Shown: positions 8,072 to 16,239 of the stretch, piece by piece
How the letters are laid out: every line of letters starts with the position of its first letter
Position numbering within the stretch: position 1 is the stretch's first letter
Assembly (NCBI GenBank): GCA_002454505.1
Contig: DKJA01000053.1
Coordinates: 62,783 to 126,782, forward strand
Direction: 5' to 3'
DNA: 64,000 nt
Source of the DNA: Oxalobacteraceae bacterium UBA6704
GTDB lineage: Bacteria > Pseudomonadota > Gammaproteobacteria > Burkholderiales > Burkholderiaceae_D
Notes under the pieces: generated by a model
Seen by the model: the letters and a program-made list of their open reading frames with translations, nothing else
Database searches by the model: none
What the model was told of the DNA's origin: nothing
Translations under genes and position numbers: made by a program

Positions 8072-9112
8072 ATGTCCCTCCCCAAAACAGCCAAACTGAC
8101 GATCGCCGTGCTGGTCGTGGCGCTTGCCGCCGGCAGCGTCTACGCCGGCTTCCACGAAGAAGGCAGCGGCCCGCGCCAGAGCACCGACGACGCCTATGTC
8201 ACCGCCGACTTCACGCGCGTGGCGCCGCAGGTGGCCGGCAACGTCGTCGAAGTGCTGGTCGAAGACAACCAGCCCGTGCGCAAGGGCCAGCTGCTGGCCC
8301 GCATCGACGATCGCCACTATGCGGTGGCTGTCGATGCGGCGCAGGCCGAACTGAGTACCGCCAACGCGAACCTGGTGCGGGCTCGCGCCGCGATCGCGCA
8401 GCAGGGCAGCGAGATCCGCCGCGCCGCCGCGGCCATCGATGCCGGCGCCGCCACGCTGAAGTTCGCCCGCTCGAACGTGGCGCGCTACACCGACCTGGCT
8501 TCGGACGGCTCGGCCACGCAGCAGGACCGCCAGCAGGCCGAATCGCAGGCCGATGCCGCCGCCGCGCATCATGCGTCGGACCTCGCCGCCTTGTCGGGCG
8601 CGAAGCAGCAGGTGGACGTGCTGACCGCGCAAGTGGCGCAGGCCCAGGCGCAGGTCGAGCGCGCCAAGGCGGCACTGGCCGCGGCGCAGCTGAACCTGTC
8701 GTACACGCGCATCGTGGCGCCGATCGACGGCATCGTCGGCCAGCGCGCCGTGCGGGTGGGCGCCTACACGCAGGTAGGTGCGCCGCTGCTGGCCATCGTG
8801 CCGCTGCAACAGGCATATGTGGAAGCGAACTTCCGCGAGACGCAACTGGCCGGCATGCGCGTGGGCCAGCGCGTTACAATCGCGGTCGACATGCTGCCCG
8901 GCGTGGCGCTGCAGGGCCGCGTGGCCAGCCTGGCACCGGCCAGCAGCGTGTCGTTCTCGCCGATCGCGCCGGACAATGCGACCGGCAATTTCACGAAGGT
9001 GGTGCAGCGCCTGCCCGTCAAGATCGTCATCGAGCCGGGCCAGCAGGCGGCGCAGCAGCTCAAGGTCGGCATGTCCGTGACGCCGACCGTGACGATCGAC
9101 CGCAAGGGCTGA
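8072..9112 (+). CDS. HlyD/EmrA-like membrane-fusion protein
   Basis: 346 residues. An N-terminal membrane anchor (about residues 8-27, KLTIAVLVVALAAGSVYAGF) is followed by STDDAYVTADFTRVAPQVAG, the typical biotinyl-lipoyl entry strand of EmrA proteins. A long alanine/glutamine-rich coiled coil (about 90-210) forms the periplasmic hairpin that contacts the outer-membrane factor. LSYTRIVAPIDGIVGQRAVRVGAY marks the return lipoyl strand, followed by a beta-barrel ending near PTVTIDRKG. It starts 34 bp after the pump stop, with AAAGAGAAAA as ribosome site. It bridges the pump and the outer-membrane channel. Confidence 0.94.
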   Translation: MSLPKTAKLTIAVLVVALAAGSVYAGFHEEGSGPRQSTDDAYVTADFTRVAPQVAGNVVEVLVEDNQPVRKGQLLARIDDRHYAVAVDAAQAELSTANANLVRARAAIAQQGSEIRRAAAAIDAGAATLKFARSNVARYTDLASDGSATQQDRQQAESQADAAAAHHASDLAALSGAKQQVDVLTAQVAQAQAQVERAKAALAAAQLNLSYTRIVAPIDGIVGQRAVRVGAYTQVGAPLLAIVPLQQAYVEANFRETQLAGMRVGQRVTIAVDMLPGVALQGRVASLAPASSVSFSPIAPDNATGNFTKVVQRLPVKIVIEPGQQAAQQLKVGMSVTPTVTIDRKG

Positions 9113-9128
9113 TCCATCCGTCTTACCG

Positions 9129-9785
9129 ATGCAGGCAGATATGACCGAACCGACTTTTCGTGAGATGGACGACAGGCGCGATGACCAGCCCAGGCCGGGC
9201 CGCCTGACCCGCGAACAAAGCCGTGCGCAGACGCGCGAACGGCTGCTGGCGTCCGCCGCCGTGGTGTTTGCCCGCGAGGGTTACGGTGGCGCCTCCGTCG
9301 ACCGCATCGCCGAAGAGGCGGGCTATTCGAAGGGTGCGCTGTATTCGAACTTCGCGTCGAAGGACGACCTGTTCGGCGCGATGTTCACGCATTTCGCCGG
9401 CAGCGAAGTGCAGGCGCTGTGCCGCCGCCTGGACACGGTGGACGATGGCGACGCCATCATCGCCACCGTCTGCGCCTGGGCCAACGGCATGCAGCACGAG
9501 CCGGACCTGCGCACGCTGGTGCTGGACATGGTGCGCCATGTGCGCAGCGACCCGGCGCTGATCGCGCAGCACGCGCGGCTGTTCGACGAGCAGTGGAAGG
9601 CGGTCGGCGCGCGGCTGATGAAGATGTTCCCGGCGGAGCAGGCCGCCATCACGCCGTTGCAACTGGGCGCGCTGGTACTGAGCCTGGCGTATGCCAACGG
9701 CGTGCAACTGCACGACACCGTCAAGTCCGGCGACCTGATCGCCATCGCGTTGCGCGCCCTGCGCGATGCGTACGGACGCGGCTAG
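9129..9785 (+). CDS. TetR-family repressor of efflux operon
   Basis: 218 residues from ATG 9129 (an internal ATG 12 bp later gives MTEPTFREMD). The N-terminal helix-turn-helix is clear: RLTREQSRAQTRERLLASAA, then YGGASVDRIAEEAGYSKGALYSNFASKDDLF (roughly residues 28-78). The C-terminal ligand domain is helical and not assignable. It is the last gene of the operon, 16 bp after the fusion protein. The perfect palindrome at 4695-4708 is its likely operator, so an exported compound would probably relieve repression by binding it (inference from the family). Confidence 0.92.
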   Translation: MQADMTEPTFREMDDRRDDQPRPGRLTREQSRAQTRERLLASAAVVFAREGYGGASVDRIAEEAGYSKGALYSNFASKDDLFGAMFTHFAGSEVQALCRRLDTVDDGDAIIATVCAWANGMQHEPDLRTLVLDMVRHVRSDPALIAQHARLFDEQWKAVGARLMKMFPAEQAAITPLQLGALVLSLAYANGVQLHDTVKSGDLIAIALRALRDAYGRG

Positions 9786-9792
9786 CGCCAGG

Positions 9793-10272
9793 TTACAGCC
9801 CCAGTTCGCTCAGGCCCGGATGATCGTCCGGGCGACGGCCCAGCGGCCAGCGGAACTTGCGGTCCGCCTCCTTGATCGGCAGGTCGTTGATGCAGGCGAA
9901 GCGCCGCTGCATCAGGCCCTGCTCGTCGAACTCCCAGTTCTCGTTGCCATATGAACGGAACCAGTTGCCCGAATCGTCGTGCCATTCGTAGGCATAGCGC
10001 ACGGCGATGCGGTTGCCGTCGAACGCCCACAGTTCCTTGATCAGCCGGTAGTCCAGCTCCTTGTTCCATTTGCGGGTCAGGAACTGCACGACCTCGGCGC
10101 GGCCGGTGGCGAATTCGGCGCGGTTGCGCCACTGCGTGTCCGGCGTGTAGGCCAGGCTGACTTTTTCGGCATTGCGGGAATTCCAGCCGTCTTCGGCCAG
10201 GCGCACTTTCTGGGTGGCGGAGGCGCGGTCGAATGGCGGCAGGGGCGGGCGGGGTTCGGTGTTTGTGGTCAT
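9793..10272 (-). CDS. SnoaL-like nuclear-transport-factor-2 fold protein (DUF1348)
   Basis: 159 residues. It has the alpha+beta pattern of DUF1348: KVRLAEDGWNSRNAEKVSLAYTPDTQWRNRAEF, then LDYRLIKELWAFDGNRIAVRYAYEWHDDSGNWFRSYGNENWEFDEQGLMQRRFACIND. These small proteins form a cone-shaped barrel and act as hydrolases, isomerases or of unknown role; function here is not indicated. It is convergent with the TetR gene (8 bp between stops), so it is not part of the efflux operon. Confidence 0.88.
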   Translation of the reverse strand: MTTNTEPRPPLPPFDRASATQKVRLAEDGWNSRNAEKVSLAYTPDTQWRNRAEFATGRAEVVQFLTRKWNKELDYRLIKELWAFDGNRIAVRYAYEWHDDSGNWFRSYGNENWEFDEQGLMQRRFACINDLPIKEADRKFRWPLGRRPDDHPGLSELGL

Positions 10273-10485
10273 GCTGTCTCCTGGGGCGGGTGGATGGATT
10301 CACTGGCTATTTCACCACAATCGCGCGCATGGCGCTGCCTGTGCCAGGCGCAAGACACCGTTGCGCTCGGCGGGTATCGAGCGGCGCGGCCAGCGTCTGA
10401 TTGAACTGAAGCAAAAGCGTGGGAAACGCCAGCCGCTTTGATGTTTCTATAGCGACACGCACTCCTGCCTTGCGCGTTTGACCTC

Positions 10486-10540
10486 TACCATATGTACAAT
10501 AATCCGTACCATGTTTACATATGGTACAAAAATATGTACA
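10486..10540. promoter_or_regulatory. yefM-yoeB operator region
   Basis: TATGTACAAT occurs at 10491-10500 and TATGTACAAT again at 10533-10542, flanking an inverted pair GTACCAT (10506-10512) and ATGGTAC (10521-10527). TGTACA cores with an adjacent palindrome are the known operator form for YefM-YoeB. They lie about 130-180 bp before the antitoxin ATG. The rest of the 10273-10670 gap shows no gene. Confidence 0.65.
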
Positions 10541-10670
10541 ATGGATCAGCACTGCGAGATAGAAGCTGGCCAACTGATCGCAAGCGCAACTTTATCGTTA
10601 TCGTCAATTCTCAGGAGCTGTGGGGCGCACCGTTGTTGGTCGGTGTACACCACTCAAACGAAAGGTCCGT

Positions 10671-10943
10671 ATGAACATCCTAACTTTTAGCGAGGCGCGA
10701 GCCGGGCTGAAAGCTGTGATGGACGAGGTTTGCACTGACCACAGTCCTACCGTCATTACCCGTCAAAAAGGGGAGTCGGTGGTAATGCTGTCGCTGGCGG
10801 ATTTCAATAGTATCGAGGAAACGTTGTATCTCCTCGCTTCGCCGAAAAACGCGACCAGGCTGCTGGCGTCCATAGAGCAGCTGAAAGCCGGTAAGGCCCA
10901 GAACAGAGGGTTGATCCGCAATGAAAAGCAAGAAAGCAAGTAA
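10671..10943 (+). CDS. yefM: YefM/Phd-type antitoxin
   Basis: 90 residues from ATG 10671. The N-terminal DNA-binding fold of the Phd/YefM family is clear: MNILTFSEARAGLKAVMDEV, then SPTVITRQKGESVVMLSLADFNSIEETLYLL. The charged C-terminal tail (KAQNRGLIRNEKQESK) is the flexible region that wraps the toxin. It overlaps the toxin gene by 23 bp, so the two are translated together. It would neutralise the RNase partner and repress its own promoter at the TGTACA-rich region upstream. Length matches the family. Confidence 0.92.
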   Translation: MNILTFSEARAGLKAVMDEVCTDHSPTVITRQKGESVVMLSLADFNSIEETLYLLASPKNATRLLASIEQLKAGKAQNRGLIRNEKQESK

Positions 10944-11217
10944 TAAGGAAGAAGCGAAACAGTCCGCAGTTGCATTTACGGATATTGGCTGGGAGGACTA
11001 TCAGTACTGGCAGAAGGAAGATCCACTGCTGGCCGAGAAAATCAACCAGCTGATTGATGCCTGCCTGGCTGATCCCTTCAAAGGCATTGGCAAGCCGGAA
11101 CCACTGAAGGGGAATTTGACGGGCTTCTGGTCGCGCCGCATCAATCGCGAACACCGTCTGGTCTACTCGATGCAAGCCGACACGCTCTACATCGTTGGCT
11201 GCCGATATCACTACTGA
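10921..11217 (+). CDS. yoeB: YoeB/Txe-type mRNA-cleaving toxin
   Basis: 98 residues. The RelE-fold core is intact: WEDYQYWQKEDPLLAEKINQLI, then DPFKGIGKPEPLKGNLTGFWSRRINREHRLVYSMQ, and the invariant C-terminal YHY. These supply the Glu, Arg and His expected for ribosome-dependent mRNA cleavage. The N-terminus carries a Lys/Glu-rich extension of about 15 residues that typical YoeB proteins (about 84 residues) lack; an internal start is not obvious, so the extension may be real. All key residues seem present, so the toxin is probably functional. Confidence 0.93.
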   Translation: MKSKKASNKEEAKQSAVAFTDIGWEDYQYWQKEDPLLAEKINQLIDACLADPFKGIGKPEPLKGNLTGFWSRRINREHRLVYSMQADTLYIVGCRYHY

Positions 11218-11221
11218 ATGG

Positions 11222-11251
11222 ATGGCGCCAGGCCGCACCGGCGCCATGTTC
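11222..11251 (+). terminator. Hairpin after yoeB
   Basis: ATGGCGCC (11222-11229) and GGCGCCAT (11240-11247) form an 8-bp perfect stem followed by GTTCTTGT, a weak T-rich tail. It lies 5 bp after the yoeB stop and may end the operon transcript. Confidence 0.45.
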
Positions 11252-11278
11252 TTGTCCGCGTTCCCGGTATCATCACCC

Positions 11279-11704
11279 TCAAGAACAACGCCCGCGCATG
11301 ACCGGCCCGCGTAGCAGCAACAACTGCGGCGGCGCCGCAACCACCGCCCCGGCCGCATGCTCCTGAAACACCTGCAACGTCCGCGCCAGCACATCCATCG
11401 TGAACGGTTTGCTCAGCAACGCAAACGCGGCATCGTGCGCGGACGCATCGAGCGCCACCCGCCCGCTGACGAAAATCGCGGGAATGCCCGCCGTCGCATA
11501 CAGCTCGCGGGCTAGTTGAATACCCTCCTGGTTCCCGGCCAGATCGATGTCGACCAATGCCAGGTCGGCGGAGGTGCCCGCCGCAAGCCGCAAGGCACCA
11601 GCCACGTCATGCGCCGGCCCAAGCACGGCATGGCCCAGGTCCTGCAGCATCTCGTCCAGCAGCATTGCCATGAAGGCATCGTCGTCGACAACCAGTATTT
11701 GCAT
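11279..11704 (-). CDS. Stand-alone response-regulator receiver protein
   Basis: 141 residues from the ATG giving MQILVVDDDAFMAMLLDEML. The receiver fold is complete: acidic DDD at residues 6-8, phospho-acceptor Asp in ADLALVDIDLAG, the Ser switch in PAIFVSGR, and the Lys in LLSKPFTMDVLARTL. A Pro/Leu-rich tail follows with no output domain, so it would act by protein contact or as a phosphate sink. No kinase is adjacent. Upstream is a 300-bp gap to the EAL protein with no supported gene but an AT-rich stretch around 11870-11900 that could hold promoters. Confidence 0.9.
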   Translation of the reverse strand: MQILVVDDDAFMAMLLDEMLQDLGHAVLGPAHDVAGALRLAAGTSADLALVDIDLAGNQEGIQLARELYATAGIPAIFVSGRVALDASAHDAAFALLSKPFTMDVLARTLQVFQEHAAGAVVAAPPQLLLLRGPVMRGRCS

Positions 11705-12002
11705 GTGTGCACTCGCGGAATCGGCGCCGGCCGGCAACCGCACCGGCCCCGCGCAACCGTCAACTTACCGCATTCCCGCCATCCGCTGCGTGCGGGGCCG
11801 TACTTTGCGCCACAGCGAAACTGTGGCGCGGCGGGCACGCCTGACGCAGGAATTTCAATCGTGAGCGATGCAGTTTATTTTCCCATGGTAAAATAACTTA
11901 TCCATACGTAATGTTTGGCCATCAGCGCAGGCGCCCCGATCGCGCGCCGCACGCCACTGCTTCCCTGCCCTCGAAGCAATTGCCCTCAGCCCAGGGAAGC
12001 TC

Positions 12003-14711
12003 ATGTTCACCGCCATTATCGCCAGTGCCGACAAGGCCCGGTCTCCGTCACCAACCCGTGCACCGCTCGCCGAGCGCTGGCGCCAGCTGTCGCCTGCGCG
12101 ACAGACGGTGCTGTGGCTGATTGCCGTACTGCCCCTGCTGTGGGGCGGCGTGGCGGTGACGCTGGACTGGGTGCACGCGCGCACCGTCGCCGAGGCGGAA
12201 GTCGAAACGGGCAATCTGGTGCGCGTGCTGTCGGAGGAAGTCAACACCGCCATCCGCACCGTCGACCTGACGCTGCTGGACCTGCGCGAACACTGGCAGC
12301 AGGAACCGGCGCGCTTCGGCCAGCGCGTGGAGGCCCGCAAGGTACGCCTCGCGCGCGACTTCGCCTTCGACGTGACGGTGACCGGCGCCGACGGCGTGCA
12401 GGCGTTTTCCACGAACGGCGGCGCAGCGGCACCGACGCTGCCCGTCATCGGCGACACGCTGGCGATCAGCGGCCCGGTGCCGCAGAAGAACCCAAACGAA
12501 TGGACCATCCGCTTCGCCCGCCCGCTGGTGGACGACACGGGCATCAGCCAGGGCACCATCGTCATGTCGCTGCAGGCGCGCTACCTGGCGCGGTTCTGCC
12601 GCGGCATCGACGTGGGCAACCGCGGCGTGTGCGTGCTGATGCGCGACGACGGCCAGATGCTGGACCGCGCACCGCTGCCGCCCCGGCCACTGCACACCAT
12701 CCGCCTGCCCATCCCGGCGCTCGGCCAGGGCGGCCAGGACCTGCTGCTCGAATCGCATGCCGGCCGTACCGACGGCGTGCATCGCCTGTACGGCTGGCGG
12801 CACCTGCCCGGCTTCCCGCTGGTGGTCTCCGTCGGCACCTCGCAAGACGTGGTGATGGCGCCCTACCAGCGCCTGCGCACGATCCTGATCTCCGCGGGCG
12901 TGGGCGCGTCGCTGCTGCTGGCACTGGCCGGCTGGTTGCGCTTCGCCGGCGTGCAGCAGCGCCGCCGCGCCGTCGCCACGCTGGCCGAAAGCGAAGCACG
13001 CTGGCAGTATGCGCTGGAGGGCGCCCGCGAAACGGTGTGGGACTGGGACCTTAGCACCGGCTCGGTGTTCCTGTCGGCGCGGCTGGCCGACATCATCGGC
13101 GTGGCGGTGGCCGACCTGCCGACGAAAATGACGGCATACGCCCAGCTGATCCACCCCGAGGACATGCCGCTGGTGCTCGGCTCCGTGCGCGAACACCTCA
13201 CCGGCAACGCCACCAAGTACGAATGCGAGTACCGGCTGCACGCCAGCGACGGCAGCTACCGCTGGGTGTCCGCGCGGGGCACCGCGATCAGCCATGACCG
13301 GAACGGGCGCACGCTGCGCATGACGGGCGTGCTGTCCGATATCACCGAAGCGCACAGCGCGCAGGAAGCGGACCGCATGTACCAGCTCCGCTACGACACG
13401 CTCACCGGCCTGGCCAACCGCGGCATGCTGCGCGAGGAGGGTGCCCGCATGCTGGAACAGGCGGCCGCCCGCGGCGAGCGGCTGTGGATGGTGTGCGTGG
13501 ACATGGACCGCTTCCAGGTGCTGAACGATGCGCTGGGCCACGAGGCCGGCAACGTGATGCTGCAGGTGGTGGCACGCCGCCTGCAATCGACGCTGGACAG
13601 CGCCGACATGGGCGCGCGGCTCGATGGCGACCGTTTCGTCATGCTGCTGGGCGGTGCGCTGGACGAGCGTGCCGTGGCCAATCGCGCCAAGGCGATGCGC
13701 GCCGCCATCGCCAAGCCGCTGTCCGTGGAGGGCAACGAATACTACCTGGCCTGCTCGGCCGGCATCGCCGCCTTCCCCGACGACGGCGCCACCATCGACG
13801 TGCTGCTGCAGCACGCGGAAGCGGCGATGCGGCGCGTGAAGGCCATCGGCGGCAATGCGTTCGGCTTCCACGAGGCGGCGCACAACGAGCGGGCCATCGA
13901 CCGGCTGCGCATCGAGAGCGCGTTGCGCCACGCCGTGGCCAATGGCGAACTGATGCTGCATTACCAGCCGCAGGTGCTGCTGCGCACCGGCGACGTCGTC
14001 GGTGCCGAGGCGCTGCTGCGCTGGCGCCACCCGGAACTGGGCATGGTGCCGCCGGACCGCTTCATCCCGATCGCCGAAGAGACGGGCCTGATCCGCGATA
14101 TCGGCCGGTGGGTACTGCGCGAAGCGTGCCGGCGGGCGCGCACGTGGCACGATGCCGGCTACCCGCACCTGCGGATCGGCGTCAACCTGTCCTCATACCA
14201 GTTCCACGATCCGATGCTGGTCGACGACATCGCCGCGGTGCTGCATGAAACGGGCGTGCCCGGCACGCTGCTGGACCTGGAGATCACCGAGGGCGTGGTG
14301 ATGACCAACATCGACATGGCGGTGAAAACCATGCTGCGCCTGAAGATGCTGGGCGCCACGCTGTCGCTGGACGATTTCGGTACCGGCTATTCCAGCCTGT
14401 CCTACCTGCGCCGGCTGCCGATCGACACGCTGAAGATCGACAAGTCGTTCGTGTCGCAGGTGACCAGCGACACGCGGCTGGCCGCCATCACCACGTCGAT
14501 CGTGGCGATGGCGCAGAGCCTGGACGTGGCGGTGATCGCCGAAGGCGTCGAGACGGCCGAGCAGCTGGACTTCATGTGCCAGCTGCGCTGCGACGAGATC
14601 CAGGGCTATTACTTCAGCCGGCCGCTGACGGCCGGGCAGTTCGACACGATGCTGGCCGAAGCGCACCGGCTGGAACTGGAGAGCGGCGAGCAGGAAGCCG
14701 CGGCGGTCTGA
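12003..14711 (+). CDS. Membrane PAS-GGDEF-EAL protein, likely c-di-GMP phosphodiesterase
   Basis: 902 residues. Domains in order: membrane helix (about 36-55), a periplasmic Cache-like region, a second helix (about 293-315), a PAS domain with PAC (about 335-450), GGDEF-type domain (about 460-620) and EAL domain (about 640-890). The GGDEF signature is degraded to LDGDRF near residue 541, so cyclase activity is unlikely, though it may still bind GTP. The EAL motifs are intact: EALLRW (E669), the ITEG segment, DDFGTGYSS, KIDKSF, EGVET and QGYYFSRP. It should hydrolyse cyclic di-GMP in response to a periplasmic or redox/light cue. It stands alone. Confidence 0.93.
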   Translation: MFTAIIASADKARSPSPTRAPLAERWRQLSPARQTVLWLIAVLPLLWGGVAVTLDWVHARTVAEAEVETGNLVRVLSEEVNTAIRTVDLTLLDLREHWQQEPARFGQRVEARKVRLARDFAFDVTVTGADGVQAFSTNGGAAAPTLPVIGDTLAISGPVPQKNPNEWTIRFARPLVDDTGISQGTIVMSLQARYLARFCRGIDVGNRGVCVLMRDDGQMLDRAPLPPRPLHTIRLPIPALGQGGQDLLLESHAGRTDGVHRLYGWRHLPGFPLVVSVGTSQDVVMAPYQRLRTILISAGVGASLLLALAGWLRFAGVQQRRRAVATLAESEARWQYALEGARETVWDWDLSTGSVFLSARLADIIGVAVADLPTKMTAYAQLIHPEDMPLVLGSVREHLTGNATKYECEYRLHASDGSYRWVSARGTAISHDRNGRTLRMTGVLSDITEAHSAQEADRMYQLRYDTLTGLANRGMLREEGARMLEQAAARGERLWMVCVDMDRFQVLNDALGHEAGNVMLQVVARRLQSTLDSADMGARLDGDRFVMLLGGALDERAVANRAKAMRAAIAKPLSVEGNEYYLACSAGIAAFPDDGATIDVLLQHAEAAMRRVKAIGGNAFGFHEAAHNERAIDRLRIESALRHAVANGELMLHYQPQVLLRTGDVVGAEALLRWRHPELGMVPPDRFIPIAEETGLIRDIGRWVLREACRRARTWHDAGYPHLRIGVNLSSYQFHDPMLVDDIAAVLHETGVPGTLLDLEITEGVVMTNIDMAVKTMLRLKMLGATLSLDDFGTGYSSLSYLRRLPIDTLKIDKSFVSQVTSDTRLAAITTSIVAMAQSLDVAVIAEGVETAEQLDFMCQLRCDEIQGYYFSRPLTAGQFDTMLAEAHRLELESGEQEAAAV

Positions 14712-14714
14712 CTG

Positions 14715-14906
14715 TCAGCGCGGCCGGCGCGTGCGCTCCGGCTCGCTGAGCACGCGGCAGATCACGGCGAACGGCACGCCGGCCATCTGCAGCGACAGGG
14801 CGGCCTGGCTGCGGCCGATGTCCGGCAGCAGGCGCAAGGTCTCCTCGATCGTCACGGCAAGCTGATCGTTGGGGCGGGTCATGTCGGTCTCCGGCATCGT
14901 TTGCAT
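14715..14906 (-). CDS. Small hypothetical protein
   Basis: 63 residues (55 if the internal ATG at 14882 is used). It has no signal peptide and reads as two helices: NDQLAVTIEETLRLLPDIGRSQAALSLQMAGVPFAVICRVL, with a basic tail ERTRRPR. No family is recognised. Support for a real gene comes from its own AT-rich promoter region with a palindrome at 14931-14953 and a tight convergent end 4 bp from the EAL gene stop. It could be a small regulatory or adaptor protein; nothing shows which. Confidence 0.55.
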   Translation of the reverse strand: MQTMPETDMTRPNDQLAVTIEETLRLLPDIGRSQAALSLQMAGVPFAVICRVLSEPERTRRPR

Positions 14907-14930
14907 TGCCTGCGTTGTTTTTTAGGCTAC

Positions 14931-14953
14931 ATACATATTAAATTTATATGTAT
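14931..14953. promoter_or_regulatory. AT-rich inverted repeat
   Basis: ATACATAT (14931-14938) and ATATGTAT (14946-14953) form a perfect 8-bp inverted repeat with a 7-bp spacer, in an AT-rich island between two divergent genes. It could be an operator for either; base composition differs sharply from the surrounding GC-rich DNA. Confidence 0.5.
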
Positions 14954-15075
14954 TCGGCCAATATAGCGTATTGGCGGCTGCCGCGGTAAATTTTGCGCGC
15001 CGCCACGGGCGCCGACACCGCGTTGGCGGGTTTGCCGTCGGCAGCCGCCAACGGCCTCATCGTGCGGAGGTCACC

Positions 15076-15738
15076 ATGCCGGTCGCGACTTTGCTGTTCG
15101 CCAGTCTCCTTGTTGCTTTTCCCGTTTCCGCTTCCGCTGCCACCGTGCGCCCCGACGTGCCGCCTGTGCCGGGGCTCTGTTCCGCTCCCGTGCCGGCCGA
15201 CCAGGACACGCCGGGCTGCTACCAGACCGGCCAGCTCGACCTCCCCGACGCGCCTGCCGGGATTTTCTGGCACCTCCACCAGTTCGCCACGCCCGCCGCG
15301 GCAGCAGCGGAAGCGCTGAAGCACCGCTGGGCCACAGTCGCGCAGGCACATTCCCGCACCTGGCTGTATGTGCTGGGCACCGCCACGGAACGGATCGAAG
15401 GCGGCACCGCGCGTGCCGTCATCGGCCCGCTGCATCCGCCGGCCGGGCGCCTGACCGCGCATTTCGCCGAATCGGTTTTCCCGCCGGGGATGCAGACGCG
15501 CGTGCATTCCCATCCGGGGCCGGAAGCGTTCTACGTCGTCGAAGGCGAGCAGTGCATGGATGGCCCGACCGCACAGCGCCGGCTGCCGGCGGGCGCGTCC
15601 TACATTGTCGAGGGCGGCCCGCACCTGCAGGCGGCGCCCAAAGGCCGGCGCAACCTGGTGCTGATCCTGGCGCCTGCCGGCCAGCCTGCGATTGCGCCCG
15701 GCGGGGACTGGCAGCCGAGTGACTTCTGCAGCCGGTAA
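15076..15738 (+). CDS. Secreted cupin-domain protein
   Basis: 220 residues. ATG 15076 is chosen because CGGAGG lies 5 bp upstream and it gives a clean signal peptide (MPVATLLFASLLVAFPVSASA); a longer reading begins with non-secretory sequence. The cupin core is in the C-terminal half: FPPGMQTRVHSHPGPEAFYVVEGEQ, with the H-x-H and later Glu expected for a metal site, then YIVEGGPHLQAAP. The N-terminal half (GFIFWHLHQFATP region) has no assigned fold. Periplasmic; substrate unknown. The gene is alone, convergent with the next gene by 18 bp. Confidence 0.82.
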   Translation: MPVATLLFASLLVAFPVSASAATVRPDVPPVPGLCSAPVPADQDTPGCYQTGQLDLPDAPAGIFWHLHQFATPAAAAAEALKHRWATVAQAHSRTWLYVLGTATERIEGGTARAVIGPLHPPAGRLTAHFAESVFPPGMQTRVHSHPGPEAFYVVEGEQCMDGPTAQRRLPAGASYIVEGGPHLQAAPKGRRNLVLILAPAGQPAIAPGGDWQPSDFCSR

Positions 15739-15756
15739 GTACACGGATTGCCGCGG

Positions 15757-16092
15757 TCAGCCCTCGGCCGGCAGTTCGCGATACCACAGCGCATACGGCG
15801 TATTGGCCACCATGTGCCGGTTGAAATCCGGCGCGCCATCGTCCCACCATACCGGCCCGCGCTCGCCCAGCGCGTGCTTTGCCTCGTCCACATCCGCCCG
15901 CGCGCTGCGCTCTGCCGACGCGTCTCCCGCCTTCAGCGCCACGCCTACCCGCCGGCGCGCGTTCATCAGCTGCTTGACCAGCCGTTCTCTCTCGTCCGCC
16001 GCGAGGTCGGGATTGCTCATGCGCCAAAGCCGGCCTTTGACGACGAAGTAGCGGCCGTCCGGGGTGACGGGATATTGTCGAGGGGTGGACAT
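15757..16092 (-). CDS. Conserved small hypothetical protein
   Basis: 111 residues from the ATG giving MSTPRQYPVTPDGRYFVVKG. The sequence contains LWRMSNPDLAADERERLVKQLMNARRRVGVAL and ends RELPAEG; it is charged, helical and soluble, with no signal peptide. I have the impression that this type is widespread in Burkholderiales but cannot name a family or a role. It is separated from the XRE gene by the palindrome at 16187-16229, which might regulate either direction. Confidence 0.72.
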   Translation of the reverse strand: MSTPRQYPVTPDGRYFVVKGRLWRMSNPDLAADERERLVKQLMNARRRVGVALKAGDASAERSARADVDEAKHALGERGPVWWDDGAPDFNRHMVANTPYALWYRELPAEG

Positions 16093-16186
16093 GGCGGGGA
16101 CTATACCTGCTTCGGACGAAAGCGCTTGTCCCTGAGCCGTGACGGGAATTGCCATTCCAACCGGCGCTATCACGCCGCGCTTGCAT

Positions 16187-16229
16187 AACATAAAATTTAC
16201 ATTACAATAGTTAATGTAAATTTTATGTT
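16187..16229. promoter_or_regulatory. Perfect 18-bp inverted repeat operator
   Basis: AACATAAAATTTACATTA (16187-16204) is matched exactly by its reverse complement at 16212-16229, with a 7-bp spacer. It ends 10 bp before the XRE gene start, so it overlaps the promoter or ribosome-site region. It is the likely binding site of that regulator and would give autorepression (inference). Composition is unlike the flanking DNA. Confidence 0.8.
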
Positions 16230-16239
16230 CCCATCTTGA

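Noticed and set aside
12048..14168. 706-codon minus-strand frame opposite the EAL protein
   Set aside because: Composition is His/Gln/Arg-rich with no motif; the plus strand has complete PAS and EAL motifs in the same region.
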